A stretch of DNA of 64,000 bases from Terrabacter aerolatus. Lineage in GTDB: Bacteria; Actinomycetota; Actinomycetes; Actinomycetales; Dermatophilaceae. Shown piece by piece: positions 15,137 to 23,396 of this stretch (the first letter of the stretch is position 1; every line of letters begins with the position of its first letter). The stretch is taken from contig NZ_BJYX01000001.1 of assembly GCF_007991735.1 (NCBI RefSeq), positions 248,001-312,000 of the forward strand, given 5' to 3'. Both the position numbers and the translations under genes were made by a program. A model generated the notes under the pieces. It had not been told where the DNA came from and searched no databases. It saw nothing but the letters and a program-made list of their open reading frames with translations.

Positions 15137-16444
15137 TCAGCTGGCCTCGACCTCGGTACGCACGACGCGCTCGCTCGTCGACGACTGCCGGCTCAGCTCG
15201 CCGTCGCTCGACACCGTGGCGCTGTGCCATGTGATCGGCTCCGACGACGACGTGCGTGGGTCGCCGCTGGTGGCGTCCGACGACACCCCGTCGAGCGCCC
15301 GGCCCGGGGTCGCCTCCGAACCGGACTGCGTCTGGGAGCCGACGTAGATGACCTGCTGGGGCTGGTTCTGGATGAGCGAGATGTCGGTGCAGATGTTGAG
15401 CGGTGAGCCCCAGCCGACGGTGACGACGAACGTCACTCCGTGGTTCGGGTCGAAGGGCGGGCCGTGCGGCGTCACGTTGTCGACGGTGATCGACGCGGCC
15501 CCGACGAAGCGCTGCGCGCTGTTGTCGGCGAGCTTCTGGCCGCCGGTGACGTACTCGCTCGCCGAGACGGCGACGACGGAGTCCGCGCTGAGGGCGCCCC
15601 AGTTGAGGTTCACCACGTTGCGGCCCGGGTTCATCCTCCAGTAGATGCGGATGGTCATCGGTACTGCTCCTTCGTAGAAGTCGAGCGGGAAGGGGTTGTC
15701 GGGGTTGGGACCCGGCAGGGTCCAGTCGTGCACGGAGCCATCGGGGTTCGTGCGCGGGAAGTGCGCGTCGAGCAGTGCCTTGAAGGCGGGGAACGGGTCG
15801 TCGGTCCGGCCGGTGAGGTTGCGGTAGACGCCGGCGAGCGTCGGTGCCGCGGCGGCGATGACCCGTTTGATGTCGTAGCCGAGCTGGTAGCTCAGGTAGT
15901 TGATGAAGAGGGTCGCGCACCCGCTCTTCTCGTCCGGGGCGTGGTCGTGCTCGTCGATGGTGTTCACGTAGTCGATCCGGTCGCTGTTGATCCAGAAGCG
16001 GGCCGTGTCGAAGCCGGGCTCGTTGAACCCCAAGCCTGTTCGTCTGAGGAACTCGGCCGAGAGCACGCGCGAGAGCCCCTCCCCCGCGGACCCCTCGTTG
16101 CTGCCGTCGCTGGCGAACCAGCCGCGGTTCTGGGCGAGCATGAGCATCTCGACGACCTCGGCGACCAGGAGGTAGCGCACGACGTCGAGCCCGGAGCCGT
16201 TGCCGGGCCGGAGCGAGATGGGTGGTCCCCACGAGGCGCCGGCGTAGCCTCCGGGCACGATGTCGACCTCGATGGGCAGTGAGTAGGGCAGCGCGATGCC
16301 GCCGAACCAATCGGACATGATCTGGTAGTCCGCCTCGCACACGTTCATCAGGGCTTGGGCCCGCTGGAGACCGTCTGCATTCGACAGCGAGGTGTCGTAG
16401 CTGATCCGGTAGTGCGTGGTGGTACCGACTGTGGAGAGAGTCAT
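15137..16444 (-). CDS. Uncharacterised protein with a possible degenerate metallopeptidase core
   Basis: A 435-residue protein without signal peptide or membrane helices. Residues 1-240 contain a ring of conserved-looking blocks: DWFGGIALPY, LVAEVVEMLMLAQNRGW, EGSAGEGLSRVLSAEF and CATLFINYLSYQLGY. The AEVVEM...GEGLSR spacing recalls a zincin HExxH...E core that has lost its histidines. This is inference. Residues 280-400 are beta-rich with INWG-like repeats (NLNWGALSADSVV; VTVGWGSPLN), suggesting a small sandwich domain. A Ser/Thr-rich tail closes the protein. I do not recognise a named family. It stands alone, divergent from the Imm5/Arr fusion. Confidence 0.6.
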   Translation of the reverse strand: MTLSTVGTTTHYRISYDTSLSNADGLQRAQALMNVCEADYQIMSDWFGGIALPYSLPIEVDIVPGGYAGASWGPPISLRPGNGSGLDVVRYLLVAEVVEMLMLAQNRGWFASDGSNEGSAGEGLSRVLSAEFLRRTGLGFNEPGFDTARFWINSDRIDYVNTIDEHDHAPDEKSGCATLFINYLSYQLGYDIKRVIAAAAPTLAGVYRNLTGRTDDPFPAFKALLDAHFPRTNPDGSVHDWTLPGPNPDNPFPLDFYEGAVPMTIRIYWRMNPGRNVVNLNWGALSADSVVAVSASEYVTGGQKLADNSAQRFVGAASITVDNVTPHGPPFDPNHGVTFVVTVGWGSPLNICTDISLIQNQPQQVIYVGSQTQSGSEATPGRALDGVSSDATSGDPRTSSSEPITWHSATVSSDGELSRQSSTSERVVRTEVEAS

Positions 16445-16541
16445 GCTGGGCAGAGGTGCACGGGCTCCCCGCTGATACGCCCGGCCACCGCCGGCCCGCG
16501 AAGTCACCTGCACGACCTGCCGTTGTGCGAAACTCGATGCG

Positions 16542-17495
16542 ATGCAGACACGCTCGGGGGACTTCGCGCTGACGACCGACGAGCTACGAGCAGTCGTGGC
16601 GTATGCCGTCGCGTGCGCCGAGCCCGCCCTCGTGATCTTCCGGCGGGCGCACCCCGACGACCCTCGGCCCGCCGCCGCTCTCGACGCCGCTCGGGTCTTC
16701 GACGAGGGCGCACCACGTTCCCGTCTCCAGAGGACCGCCGCGGTCGACGCCCACCGCGCGGCCCGCGACGCGTCCACCGAGCCCGCCCGCCACGCGGCCG
16801 CCGCTGCGGGCGACGCGGCGGCTGCGGCATACCTCCACCCCCTCGCGAAGGCGACGCAGGTGCGCCACATCCTCGGGGCGGCGACGCATGCCGCGCGAGC
16901 GGCCGAGCTCGCGCGCGGCGACGACCCGGTGGTCGCGGAGTACGTCGTCACGGCCGCCGCCAGGCGGGCAGACCCGGTGGTCCTCGAGGTGCTGAGCCGG
17001 TACCCGCGGGCACCCCAGGGGCGCAGCCGGATCGCGGCACTCATGACGCGCCTCGACGGTCTGCTGCGAGACCCTCCCCCGACTCCACGGGTCGTCGACG
17101 ACGCCGGGCCGTTCTTCCACGGCACGAGGGCCGACGTGCGTCCCGGCGACCTGCTGACTCCCGGGTGGCGGACGAACTACGGGTCGGGGCGCCGGTCCAA
17201 CCACATCTACCTCACGGCGAGCCGCGAGGGCGCACCCCTGGCGGCCGAGCTCGCGCTCGGCGACGGACCGGGCCGCGTCTACCGGGTCGAGCCTCTCGGC
17301 ACGATCGAGGACGACCCCAACGTCACCGACAAGCGCTTCCCGGGCAACCCGACCCGCTCGTACCGCACGACCGAGCCGCTCCGGGTCGTGGAGGAGGTCA
17401 CGGGCTGGGAACGGCCGCCGGCCGAGATGATCGCGCGGATGCGCGAGCGGATGGTCGAGCTGGCCGAGCTCGGCATCGAGGCCATGGACGACTGA
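16542..17495 (+). CDS. arr: Imm5-like domain fused to rifampin ADP-ribosyltransferase (Arr)
   Basis: A 317-residue two-domain protein. Residues about 8-180 are all-helical and match the 'putative immunity protein' (Imm5-like) family: LTTDELRAVVAYAVACAE, DARPAAALDAARVF-type helix, AYLHPLAKATQVRHILGAA, and the RYP.AP.GRSRIAALM end. Residues 188-305 are a complete Arr domain: FFHGTRADVRPGDLLTPGW (catalytic His), HIYLTAS (Tyr), and GTIEDDPNVTDKRFPGNPTRSYR (acidic residue and NAD-binding segment). Arr proteins inactivate rifamycins by transferring ADP-ribose from NAD. Stand-alone Arr is about 140 residues, so the N-terminal half is an addition. The frame is continuous with no internal start needed. 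It stands alone, without a toxin gene beside it. Confidence 0.85.
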   Translation: MQTRSGDFALTTDELRAVVAYAVACAEPALVIFRRAHPDDPRPAAALDAARVFDEGAPRSRLQRTAAVDAHRAARDASTEPARHAAAAAGDAAAAAYLHPLAKATQVRHILGAATHAARAAELARGDDPVVAEYVVTAAARRADPVVLEVLSRYPRAPQGRSRIAALMTRLDGLLRDPPPTPRVVDDAGPFFHGTRADVRPGDLLTPGWRTNYGSGRRSNHIYLTASREGAPLAAELALGDGPGRVYRVEPLGTIEDDPNVTDKRFPGNPTRSYRTTEPLRVVEEVTGWERPPAEMIARMRERMVELAELGIEAMDD

Positions 17496-17611
17496 CGTGC
17501 GGTCGGTCGCCCGAGGCTGTGAGCTGCCTGCGCATCTGCCCCGGCGACGGTTGGGCGGTCGGTGGGGCGGGTAGGTCCCGGGGGTACAGCACCCCGAACG
17601 AAGGAGCGCAC

Positions 17612-18055
17612 ATGTCGGACGACGCCAAGGTCGCCAAGGACCTCGTGGAGACCCTGAAGGACGGCGAGAAGGGCTTCACCTCCGCCGCCGAGAAGCTGCG
17701 TGACAGTGACCGCGCCGAGTGGGCCACCACCCTCCAGCGCCTCGCCGAGCAGCGCGCGGGTTTCCGCCGCGAGATCGTCGAGATGGGCCACGAGTACGGC
17801 GACGACGTCGACGAGAGCGGTTCGGCGGCAGCCGCCCTGCACCGCGGCTGGATCTCGCTCAAGGACGCTCTCACCGGTGACGACGCCGGCGGGGTCCTCG
17901 GTGCCGCCGTCAAGGGCGAGGACCACGCGGTCTCCGAGTACGAGAAGGCCGAGAAGGCCGACCTCAGCGCGGGCTTCCGTGAGGTCGTCGCCCGCCAGCA
18001 CGCCGCCGTCGTCGCCGCGCGCGACGAGGTCAAGGCCCTGCACGTCGCGGACTGA
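17612..18055 (+). CDS. PA2169-type four-helix-bundle protein (DUF2383)
   Basis: A 147-residue soluble helical protein resembling the PA2169/DUF2383 four-helix-bundle family, ferritin-like in fold. LVETLKDGEKGFTSAAEKL, then LAEQRAGFRREI, and GEDHAVSEYEKA with E/H residues suited to metal binding are visible. AAGGAG at 17601-17606 places the start at ATG 17612. Members are stress-associated; the exact role is unknown. The transcript probably ends at the hairpin at 18095-18135, shared with the convergent kinase gene. Confidence 0.8.
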   Translation: MSDDAKVAKDLVETLKDGEKGFTSAAEKLRDSDRAEWATTLQRLAEQRAGFRREIVEMGHEYGDDVDESGSAAAALHRGWISLKDALTGDDAGGVLGAAVKGEDHAVSEYEKAEKADLSAGFREVVARQHAAVVAARDEVKALHVAD

Positions 18056-18094
18056 CGAGACGCGGCGTGGCTCCTCGGAGGCACGCTGCGGAAC

Positions 18095-18135
18095 GACGAG
18101 CCGGTCGGCGCCACACGGGCGCCGGCCGGCTCGTC
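18095..18135. terminator. Bidirectional hairpin between convergent genes
   Basis: An 18-base stem with one T-G wobble and a 5-base loop (ACACG), arms 18095-18112 and 18118-18135. It lies between the stops of the DUF2383 gene and the leftward histidine kinase. There is no U-run, as is common in actinobacteria. Confidence 0.75.
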
Positions 18136-18168
18136 ACCTTCGGGCGCGGTGCGCCGGACGGTCGCCGC

Positions 18169-19557
18169 TCAACCCTCCGTCAGCAGGCGCACGACGGCGC
18201 GCAGCCCCGGAGCGGCGTCCTCGAGGCGCACGTCACCCCCGTTGCGCCGCAGGAGCGCTCGCGTGATCGGGAGTCCGAGGCCGCTGCCGCCAGTGTCCCG
18301 GTCGCGAGCCTCGTCGAGCCTGGTGAACCGGTCGAAGACCCGTTCACGGTCCTCCGCTCTGATGCCATGGCCGTCGTCGCTGACCATGACCTCGACCTGG
18401 TGGCCCACCGCGACGGCGTCGAGGACGACACCGGTGCGCGCGTGCCGGACGGCGTTGTCGACGAGGTTGGTCAGGGCCCGGACCAGCTCGCCCCGGCGCG
18501 CCCAGGTCTGCATGTCGCGTCCCACGATGCCGGGCGCGACGCGTACCGGCACCCGGGCGCCCCGATAGCGACCCTCGACCTCCGAGAGCAGCTCGGCCAC
18601 GTCGACCGCGGACGACTGGCGGTTCGTCGCGGCGTCGTCGGCACGCGCGAGCAGGAGCAGGTCGTCCACGAGGGTCGTCAGGCGGTCGACGTCGCCGAGC
18701 AGGTCCGCCGGCAGGTCGCCTCCCTCGCCGAGCCGTTGTGCCACCTCGAGCTGGGTGCGCATGCTGGCGAGCGGGCTGCGCAGCTCGTGGGCCGCGTCGG
18801 CGACGAAGGCGCGCTGCTTGCGCCGGGCGACCGTGATGCGGTCGAGCATGGCGTTGAGAGTCGTCGCCAGGGCGCTGACCTCGTCACTCGTCGGCGGCAC
18901 GGGCAGCCGCTCGCTCTCCGAGGACGACTCGTCGATGCGCGCGGCGCCCCGACGGAGTGCCTCGACCGGGGCGAGCGCCGCGCCGATGACCCGCCAGGCG
19001 ATGAGCGCCAGCACCGCCAGGAGCAGCGGGAAGATCCACAGCAGCAGGGTGCGCAGCGTCCTCGTGCTCTGCTCGACGTCGGCCGTGGGTGCCGCGGCCA
19101 CGACGGAGTACGCGCGGGCCGCCGGGCCGGCCGGGACGGCCACGACCTGGAGGCGGCCCGACAGTCCCGACCGGCTTCCGGGGACGATCACCTGGAGCCC
19201 GGCCAGGGCACGGCGCAGCTCGTCGGGCGTGACGAGGGCGGTCAGCCGGTCGGCCGTCACGGACCCGGTCACCACCCGTCCCGCGGCATCGATGACCTGG
19301 ACCACCTGCGAGCCCGACACCGGGACCGGGTCCGGCATCCGGCCCGAGTCGACGAGCAGGGCCACCTGCTGGGCGCTGGCGCGAGCGGTGCCCTCGAGGG
19401 AACGGCCCAGCGAGGCGGTGAGGACGGCATAGAGCAGCACGCCGCCGATGACGAGCGCCCCGGCGACACCCGCGAGTCCGACGAGCATCAAGCGGGCGCG
19501 GATGCTGAGCCTCGCGAGCCGGTGTCGCACCGTGCGGCTGCGCGCGTGGTCGGTCAC
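18169..19557 (-). CDS. Sensor histidine kinase (OmpR-type two-component system)
   Basis: A 462-residue membrane kinase. Helix 1 is near residues 20-45 and helix 2 near 165-190, with an extracytoplasmic sensor of about 120 residues between them. A HAMP linker is followed by the dimerisation box FVADAAHELRSPLASMRTQLE (phospho-His). The catalytic domain has LVRALTNLVDNAVRHA (N), VMVSDDGHGI (G1) and GGSGLGLPITRALL (G2). The GTG start overlaps the true stop of the response-regulator frame as GTGA, showing the two were built as one translationally coupled operon. The signal is unknown; the divergent LolA-like/ABC operon is the likely target. Confidence 0.9.
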   Translation of the reverse strand: MTDHARSRTVRHRLARLSIRARLMLVGLAGVAGALVIGGVLLYAVLTASLGRSLEGTARASAQQVALLVDSGRMPDPVPVSGSQVVQVIDAAGRVVTGSVTADRLTALVTPDELRRALAGLQVIVPGSRSGLSGRLQVVAVPAGPAARAYSVVAAAPTADVEQSTRTLRTLLLWIFPLLLAVLALIAWRVIGAALAPVEALRRGAARIDESSSESERLPVPPTSDEVSALATTLNAMLDRITVARRKQRAFVADAAHELRSPLASMRTQLEVAQRLGEGGDLPADLLGDVDRLTTLVDDLLLLARADDAATNRQSSAVDVAELLSEVEGRYRGARVPVRVAPGIVGRDMQTWARRGELVRALTNLVDNAVRHARTGVVLDAVAVGHQVEVMVSDDGHGIRAEDRERVFDRFTRLDEARDRDTGGSGLGLPITRALLRRNGGDVRLEDAAPGLRAVVRLLTEG

Positions 19558-20203
19558 GACGACATCCGGTAGCCGACGCCTCGCACCGTCTCGATCCGCG
19601 CCCGGCCCAGCTTGCGACGAAGGTAGCCGACGTAGACCTCGACGACGTTGGCGTCGTCGAGGTCGCCCCACACCTTCTCGAGGAGGACCTCCTTGTGGAC
19701 GGCGGCGGGGTGCGCGCGCAGGAGGTGCTCGAGCAGGAGGAACTCGCGGGGGCGAGGGAGACGGGCGAGCCCTCGACCTCGACATGGTGGGCGGCTGGCT
19801 CGAGCGTCACCCCGGCGGCCTCGAGCACGGCTGGACGCGGAACAGGATCCCTGCGCAGCAGGGCGCGCAGCCGGGCCACGAGCACGACGAAGGAGAACGG
19901 CTTCGTCAGGTAGTCGTCCGCGCCGTAGTCGAGCCCGTCGGCCTCGTCGTACTCCCCGTCCTTGGCCGTGAGGAGGAGCACGGGCACCCAGTTCTCCTCG
20001 GCCCGAAGGGTCTTCACGACGGTGTAGCCGGACGTGCGGGGCAGCATGATGTCGAGGACGACGACGTCGTAGGCCCCGAAACGAGCGGCCTCCAGACCTG
20101 CCTCACCGTCCCCGACGTGGTCGACGACGAAGCCCTCGGCGGTCAGCCCGCGCACGACGGCGGCTGCCATCCGGGCCTCGTCCTCCACCAGCAGCACCCG
20201 CAC
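19554..20203 (-). pseudogene. OmpR-family response regulator gene with a 1-base frameshift
   Basis: The receiver domain is intact: LLVEDEARMAAAV, phospho-acceptor in VVVLDIMLPRTSGY, then LLLTAKDGEYDEADGLDYGADDYLTKPF. After EVEGSPVSLAP the frame turns to Ser/Arg-rich nonsense. A different frame then supplies the missing winged helix: REFLLLEHLLR, VHKEVLLEKVWGDLDDANVV and a VRGVGYRMSS ending at the TGA at 19554. One base is missing in a run of five G (19748-19752, plus strand) where six would restore the frame and give a normal 216-residue regulator. Since the kinase start overlaps the correct stop, the break is recent, or is a sequencing error. Confidence 0.85.
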
Positions 20204-20296
20204 ACCGCCACGATGTCACGGCACCGGGCCCGGCGCCGCGCTGTGCGACGGAGCGGTCTCAGGCGCCTCTCAGCACCCGCGGCGCACCATGGTCGC

Positions 20297-21484
20297 ATGA
20301 GCTTCTTCAGCGACCACCCCAGGTCCCGCTGGGTCCTGCCCGTGGCGGCGGTCGGTGTCATCGGGGCCACCGCCCTCACCGTCAACCAGGCGGCCAGCGC
20401 GGACAGCGGCCTCCCGGCCCGCACCGCCGCCCAGCTGCTCGCCGACGTGCGTTCGGCGAACGTCTCCAGCCTCTCCGGGACGGTCGTGCAGACCTCGGAC
20501 CTCGGGCTGCCCGACCTGCCGGGAATCGGCGGCAGCGGCGCGCTGGGCTCGGCCAGCAGCTCGCTGACCTCCCTCGTCTCCGGGACCCACACCTGGCGGA
20601 TCTGGCTCGACGGTCCCACCCGTCAGCGCCTCGCCCTCATCGGCGCCAACGGCGAGTCCGACGTCATCCACAACGGCTCGGACATCTGGCTGTGGTCCAG
20701 CGCCGACAAGACCGCGGTCCACCACCGACAGGACACCACCGGCGCTCGCGCGGGGTCGACGGGCACGAAGCTGCCGTCCGGAGTGCCGGGCGCGCTGCCG
20801 TCCGGGGCGCCCCGGACGCCGGACGAGGCAGCGGCCGCAGCCCTGGCCCTGATGGGCAAGGACACCTCGGTCACGACCTCGGGCACGGCCTCGATCGCGG
20901 GCCGCTCGGCGTACGAGCTGGTCCTGACCCCGAAGGACCGCAGCACTCTCGTCGGGGCGGTGCGGATCGCCATCGACAGCCAGGAGCACGTGCCGCTGCG
21001 CGTGCAGGTCTACTCCACGAAGCTTACGAACCCCGCGTTCGAGGTCGGGTTCACGGCCGTCGACTTCGCCACGCCGGATGTGCGGCAGTTCGCCTTCACC
21101 CCGCCGGCCGGCACGACGGTCACCGAGTCCGACCGGCCGACCGCGCCCAAGGGCGGCGCCGGCACCAACCCGGCCCCCGGCGAGCCCTCGGCACCCTCCC
21201 TGCCGACGATGCCCGGAGCGCCGAAGGTGACCGGGTCGGGATGGAGCACGGTCGTCGTCGCGCCGTTCACCCTCCCCAAGCCGACGTCCGGCAGCGGCAC
21301 GGCGGCTGGCAGCGCGGCCCAGCTGACCGGCCTCCTCAAGGCCCTTCCGACCGCCTCGGGGACGTGGGGCAGCGGGCACGTCCTGCAGGGCACGCTCTTC
21401 TCCGTCGTGCTGACCGACGATGGTCGCGTCGCGGTCGGAGCCGTCCCGGCGGACCTGCTCTACGCCGCCCTGGCGACGAAGTGA
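20297..21484 (+). CDS. LolA-like lipoprotein-carrier-fold protein
   Basis: A 395-residue exported protein. The N-terminus is basic then hydrophobic (WVLPVAAVGVIGATALTV), acting as a signal or anchor. The body resembles LolA/DUF2092: ARTAAQLLADVRSANVSSLSGTV, THTWRIWLDGPTRQRLALI, DIWLWSS, and GRSAYELVLTPK. A Pro/Gly/Thr-rich linker follows near residue 285, then a second small domain. In Gram-positives such proteins bind lipid or lipoprotein substrates outside the membrane. Its stop overlaps the ABC ATPase start (GTGA), so carrier and transporter act together. It is divergent from the two-component system. Confidence 0.78.
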   Translation: MSFFSDHPRSRWVLPVAAVGVIGATALTVNQAASADSGLPARTAAQLLADVRSANVSSLSGTVVQTSDLGLPDLPGIGGSGALGSASSSLTSLVSGTHTWRIWLDGPTRQRLALIGANGESDVIHNGSDIWLWSSADKTAVHHRQDTTGARAGSTGTKLPSGVPGALPSGAPRTPDEAAAAALALMGKDTSVTTSGTASIAGRSAYELVLTPKDRSTLVGAVRIAIDSQEHVPLRVQVYSTKLTNPAFEVGFTAVDFATPDVRQFAFTPPAGTTVTESDRPTAPKGGAGTNPAPGEPSAPSLPTMPGAPKVTGSGWSTVVVAPFTLPKPTSGSGTAAGSAAQLTGLLKALPTASGTWGSGHVLQGTLFSVVLTDDGRVAVGAVPADLLYAALATK

Positions 21485-22452
21485 CCCGACCAGTCGAGCC
21501 ACAGCCGTCGCCGGCCCCCGGGAGCGACCTCGCGATCGCGACCCGGGGGCTGACGAAGCGCTTCGGCGCACGGGCCGCGGTCGACGGACTCGACCTGCTC
21601 GTGCCTCGCGGGTCGGTCTACGGCTTCCTCGGTCCGAACGGCTCGGGCAAGACGACGACGATCCGGATGCTGCTCGGCCTCGTCCGACCCTCCGCCGGCA
21701 CGAGCACGCTCCTGGGGCAACCGGTTCCGCAGGGCGCCCAGCTCGTGCTGCCCCGCGTGGGGAGCCTCGTCGAGGGTCCGGCGTTCCACCCGTACCTGTC
21801 GGGTCGGGCCAACCTGCAGCGGCTCGACGCTGCCGACCTCACCGCGGACGCGCGTGACTCGAGACAGCGCATCGACGCGGCACTCGACCGGGTCGGCCTC
21901 CTCGCGACAGCGGGGAAGAGGTACCGCGCCTACTCCCTCGGGATGCGCCAACGTCTCGCCATCGCCGCCGCGCTGCTCGTCCCGAGGGAGCTGCTCGTGC
22001 TCGACGAGCCGACCAACGGCCTCGACCCGCAGGGGACTCGCGAGGTGCGCCACCTCGTCGCCTCGCTCGCGTCGGACGGGACGACGGTCTTCGTCTCGAG
22101 CCACCTGCTCTCGGAGGTGGAGCAGATGTGCACCCACCTCGGCGTCATGAGCGACGGGAGGCTCGTCGCCCAGGGGTCGAGCACGGAGGTCCGTGGTGGT
22201 GCGGCTCCGGTGGCGAGGATCCTCACGGAGCAGCCCACCGTCGCTGCGAGGATCCTGACCGAGCTCGGGCTCGTCGGCGTCGAGGCCGTGCCCGGCGGCG
22301 TCCGCGGCACACCGGACGGCATCGCCCCGGAGAAGATCGTCGCGGCGCTCGTCGAGTCCGGCGTCGGCGTCAAGGAGTTCACCGTGTCGAGCCCCAGCCT
22401 CGAGGACCTGTTCGTCTCGCTCACCGGGGAGGGCTTCGATGTCAGCGGCTGA
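21481..22452 (+). CDS. ABC transporter ATP-binding protein
   Basis: A 323-residue ATPase of the drug/lipid exporter (CcmA/NatA) type. Walker A is GPNGSGKTTT, the signature region is YSLGMRQRLAIAAALL, Walker B is LLVLDEPTNGLDP, and the H-loop is VFVSSHLLSEVEQM. The GTG start overlaps the LolA-like stop by 4 bases and the gene's 3' end overlaps the permease start by 14, so all three are one operon. It energises the 22439 permease. Confidence 0.92.
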   Translation: MTRPVEPQPSPAPGSDLAIATRGLTKRFGARAAVDGLDLLVPRGSVYGFLGPNGSGKTTTIRMLLGLVRPSAGTSTLLGQPVPQGAQLVLPRVGSLVEGPAFHPYLSGRANLQRLDAADLTADARDSRQRIDAALDRVGLLATAGKRYRAYSLGMRQRLAIAAALLVPRELLVLDEPTNGLDPQGTREVRHLVASLASDGTTVFVSSHLLSEVEQMCTHLGVMSDGRLVAQGSSTEVRGGAAPVARILTEQPTVAARILTELGLVGVEAVPGGVRGTPDGIAPEKIVAALVESGVGVKEFTVSSPSLEDLFVSLTGEGFDVSG

Positions 22453-23326
22453 ACCGACTCTGGCCGACGACCGCGGGACAGCCGCACGCCGTGACTCGGC
22501 ACCGATCTCGCGGCGCCCGTCCTCACGGCTGCTGCGGTCGGAGCTGCGCCTCATCGCCGGTCGCCGGCGCAACCAGATGGGCCTGCTCGTGCTCGCCGCC
22601 GTGCCGGTGCTCATCGCGGTCGCGGTCCGGATCTCGTCGCCGCGCCAGGGTCGGGGACCGGACTTCGTGTCCTCGATCACCTCCAACGGCCTCTTCGTGC
22701 CGCTCGCGGCCCTCAGCGTCGAGCTGGGGCTCTTCCTCCCCCTCGCCATCGCGATGCTCGCGGGCGACGCCGTGGCCGGGGAGGCCAACCTCGGCACGCT
22801 GCGCTACCTGCTCACCGTGCCGGTCGGACGCACGCGGCTGCTCGTCACGAAGTACGCCTCGCTCGTGATCGGTGCCCTCTGGGGGGTCGCCGTCGTCGTG
22901 CTCGCCGGCGCCGCAGCGGGGGTCGCCCTGTTCGGCACCGGGCCGATGCTGACGCTCTCGGGCACCGAGATCTCGTTCGGCTCAGCCGTCTGGCGCGTGG
23001 TGCTGGTCGGCCTCTACGTCGCCGTAGGGCTTGCCGCACTGGCCGCCGTGGGGCTGTTCATCTCGACGCTCACCGAGCAGCCGCTTGCCGCGACGGTCGC
23101 CCTCATGATCTTCACGATCCTGTCGTGGATCGCCGACTCGGTGCCGCAGATCTCGTGGCTGCACCCGTGGCTGCTCGTCGACCAGTGGATGGCCTTCGGC
23201 GACCTGCTCCGCGACCCACCCTTCTGGGACAACATCGCCCAGGGCCTGCGGGTCGACCTCGCGTATGCCGTGGTCTTCGGCCTGCTCGCGTGGGCCCGTT
23301 TCGCGGGCAAGGACATCACGAGCTGA
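22439..23326 (+). CDS. ABC-2 type transporter permease
   Basis: A 295-residue membrane protein with about six helices: LLVLAAVPVLIAVAV, then two near residues 75-110, GALWGVAVVVLAGAAAGVAL, a long pair from residue 180, and a C-terminal one. The GEANLGTLRYLLTVPVGR segment is the conserved coupling region of ABC-2 permeases. It forms the channel for the upstream ATPase, and with the LolA-like protein probably moves a lipid or peptide. Its start lies inside the end of the ATPase gene. Confidence 0.88.
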   Translation: MSAAEPTLADDRGTAARRDSAPISRRPSSRLLRSELRLIAGRRRNQMGLLVLAAVPVLIAVAVRISSPRQGRGPDFVSSITSNGLFVPLAALSVELGLFLPLAIAMLAGDAVAGEANLGTLRYLLTVPVGRTRLLVTKYASLVIGALWGVAVVVLAGAAAGVALFGTGPMLTLSGTEISFGSAVWRVVLVGLYVAVGLAALAAVGLFISTLTEQPLAATVALMIFTILSWIADSVPQISWLHPWLLVDQWMAFGDLLRDPPFWDNIAQGLRVDLAYAVVFGLLAWARFAGKDITS

Positions 23327-23396
23327 CCTCGCCGACGGCACGCCGGGTGGCCACCCTCCACGCGAGGCTGACGACCCGGCATACGTCATGAGGGCG

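Noticed and set aside
16542-17495. Two separate genes (Imm5-like and Arr) mis-joined by annotation
   Set aside because: The frame is continuous across the junction at about residue 185 with no stop, no internal ribosome site and no start near the Arr domain boundary.
19554-20203. Programmed ribosomal frameshift in the response regulator
   Set aside because: There is no slippery heptamer or downstream structure typical of programmed sites, and the kinase start fits the uninterrupted frame. A plain one-base deletion is simpler.
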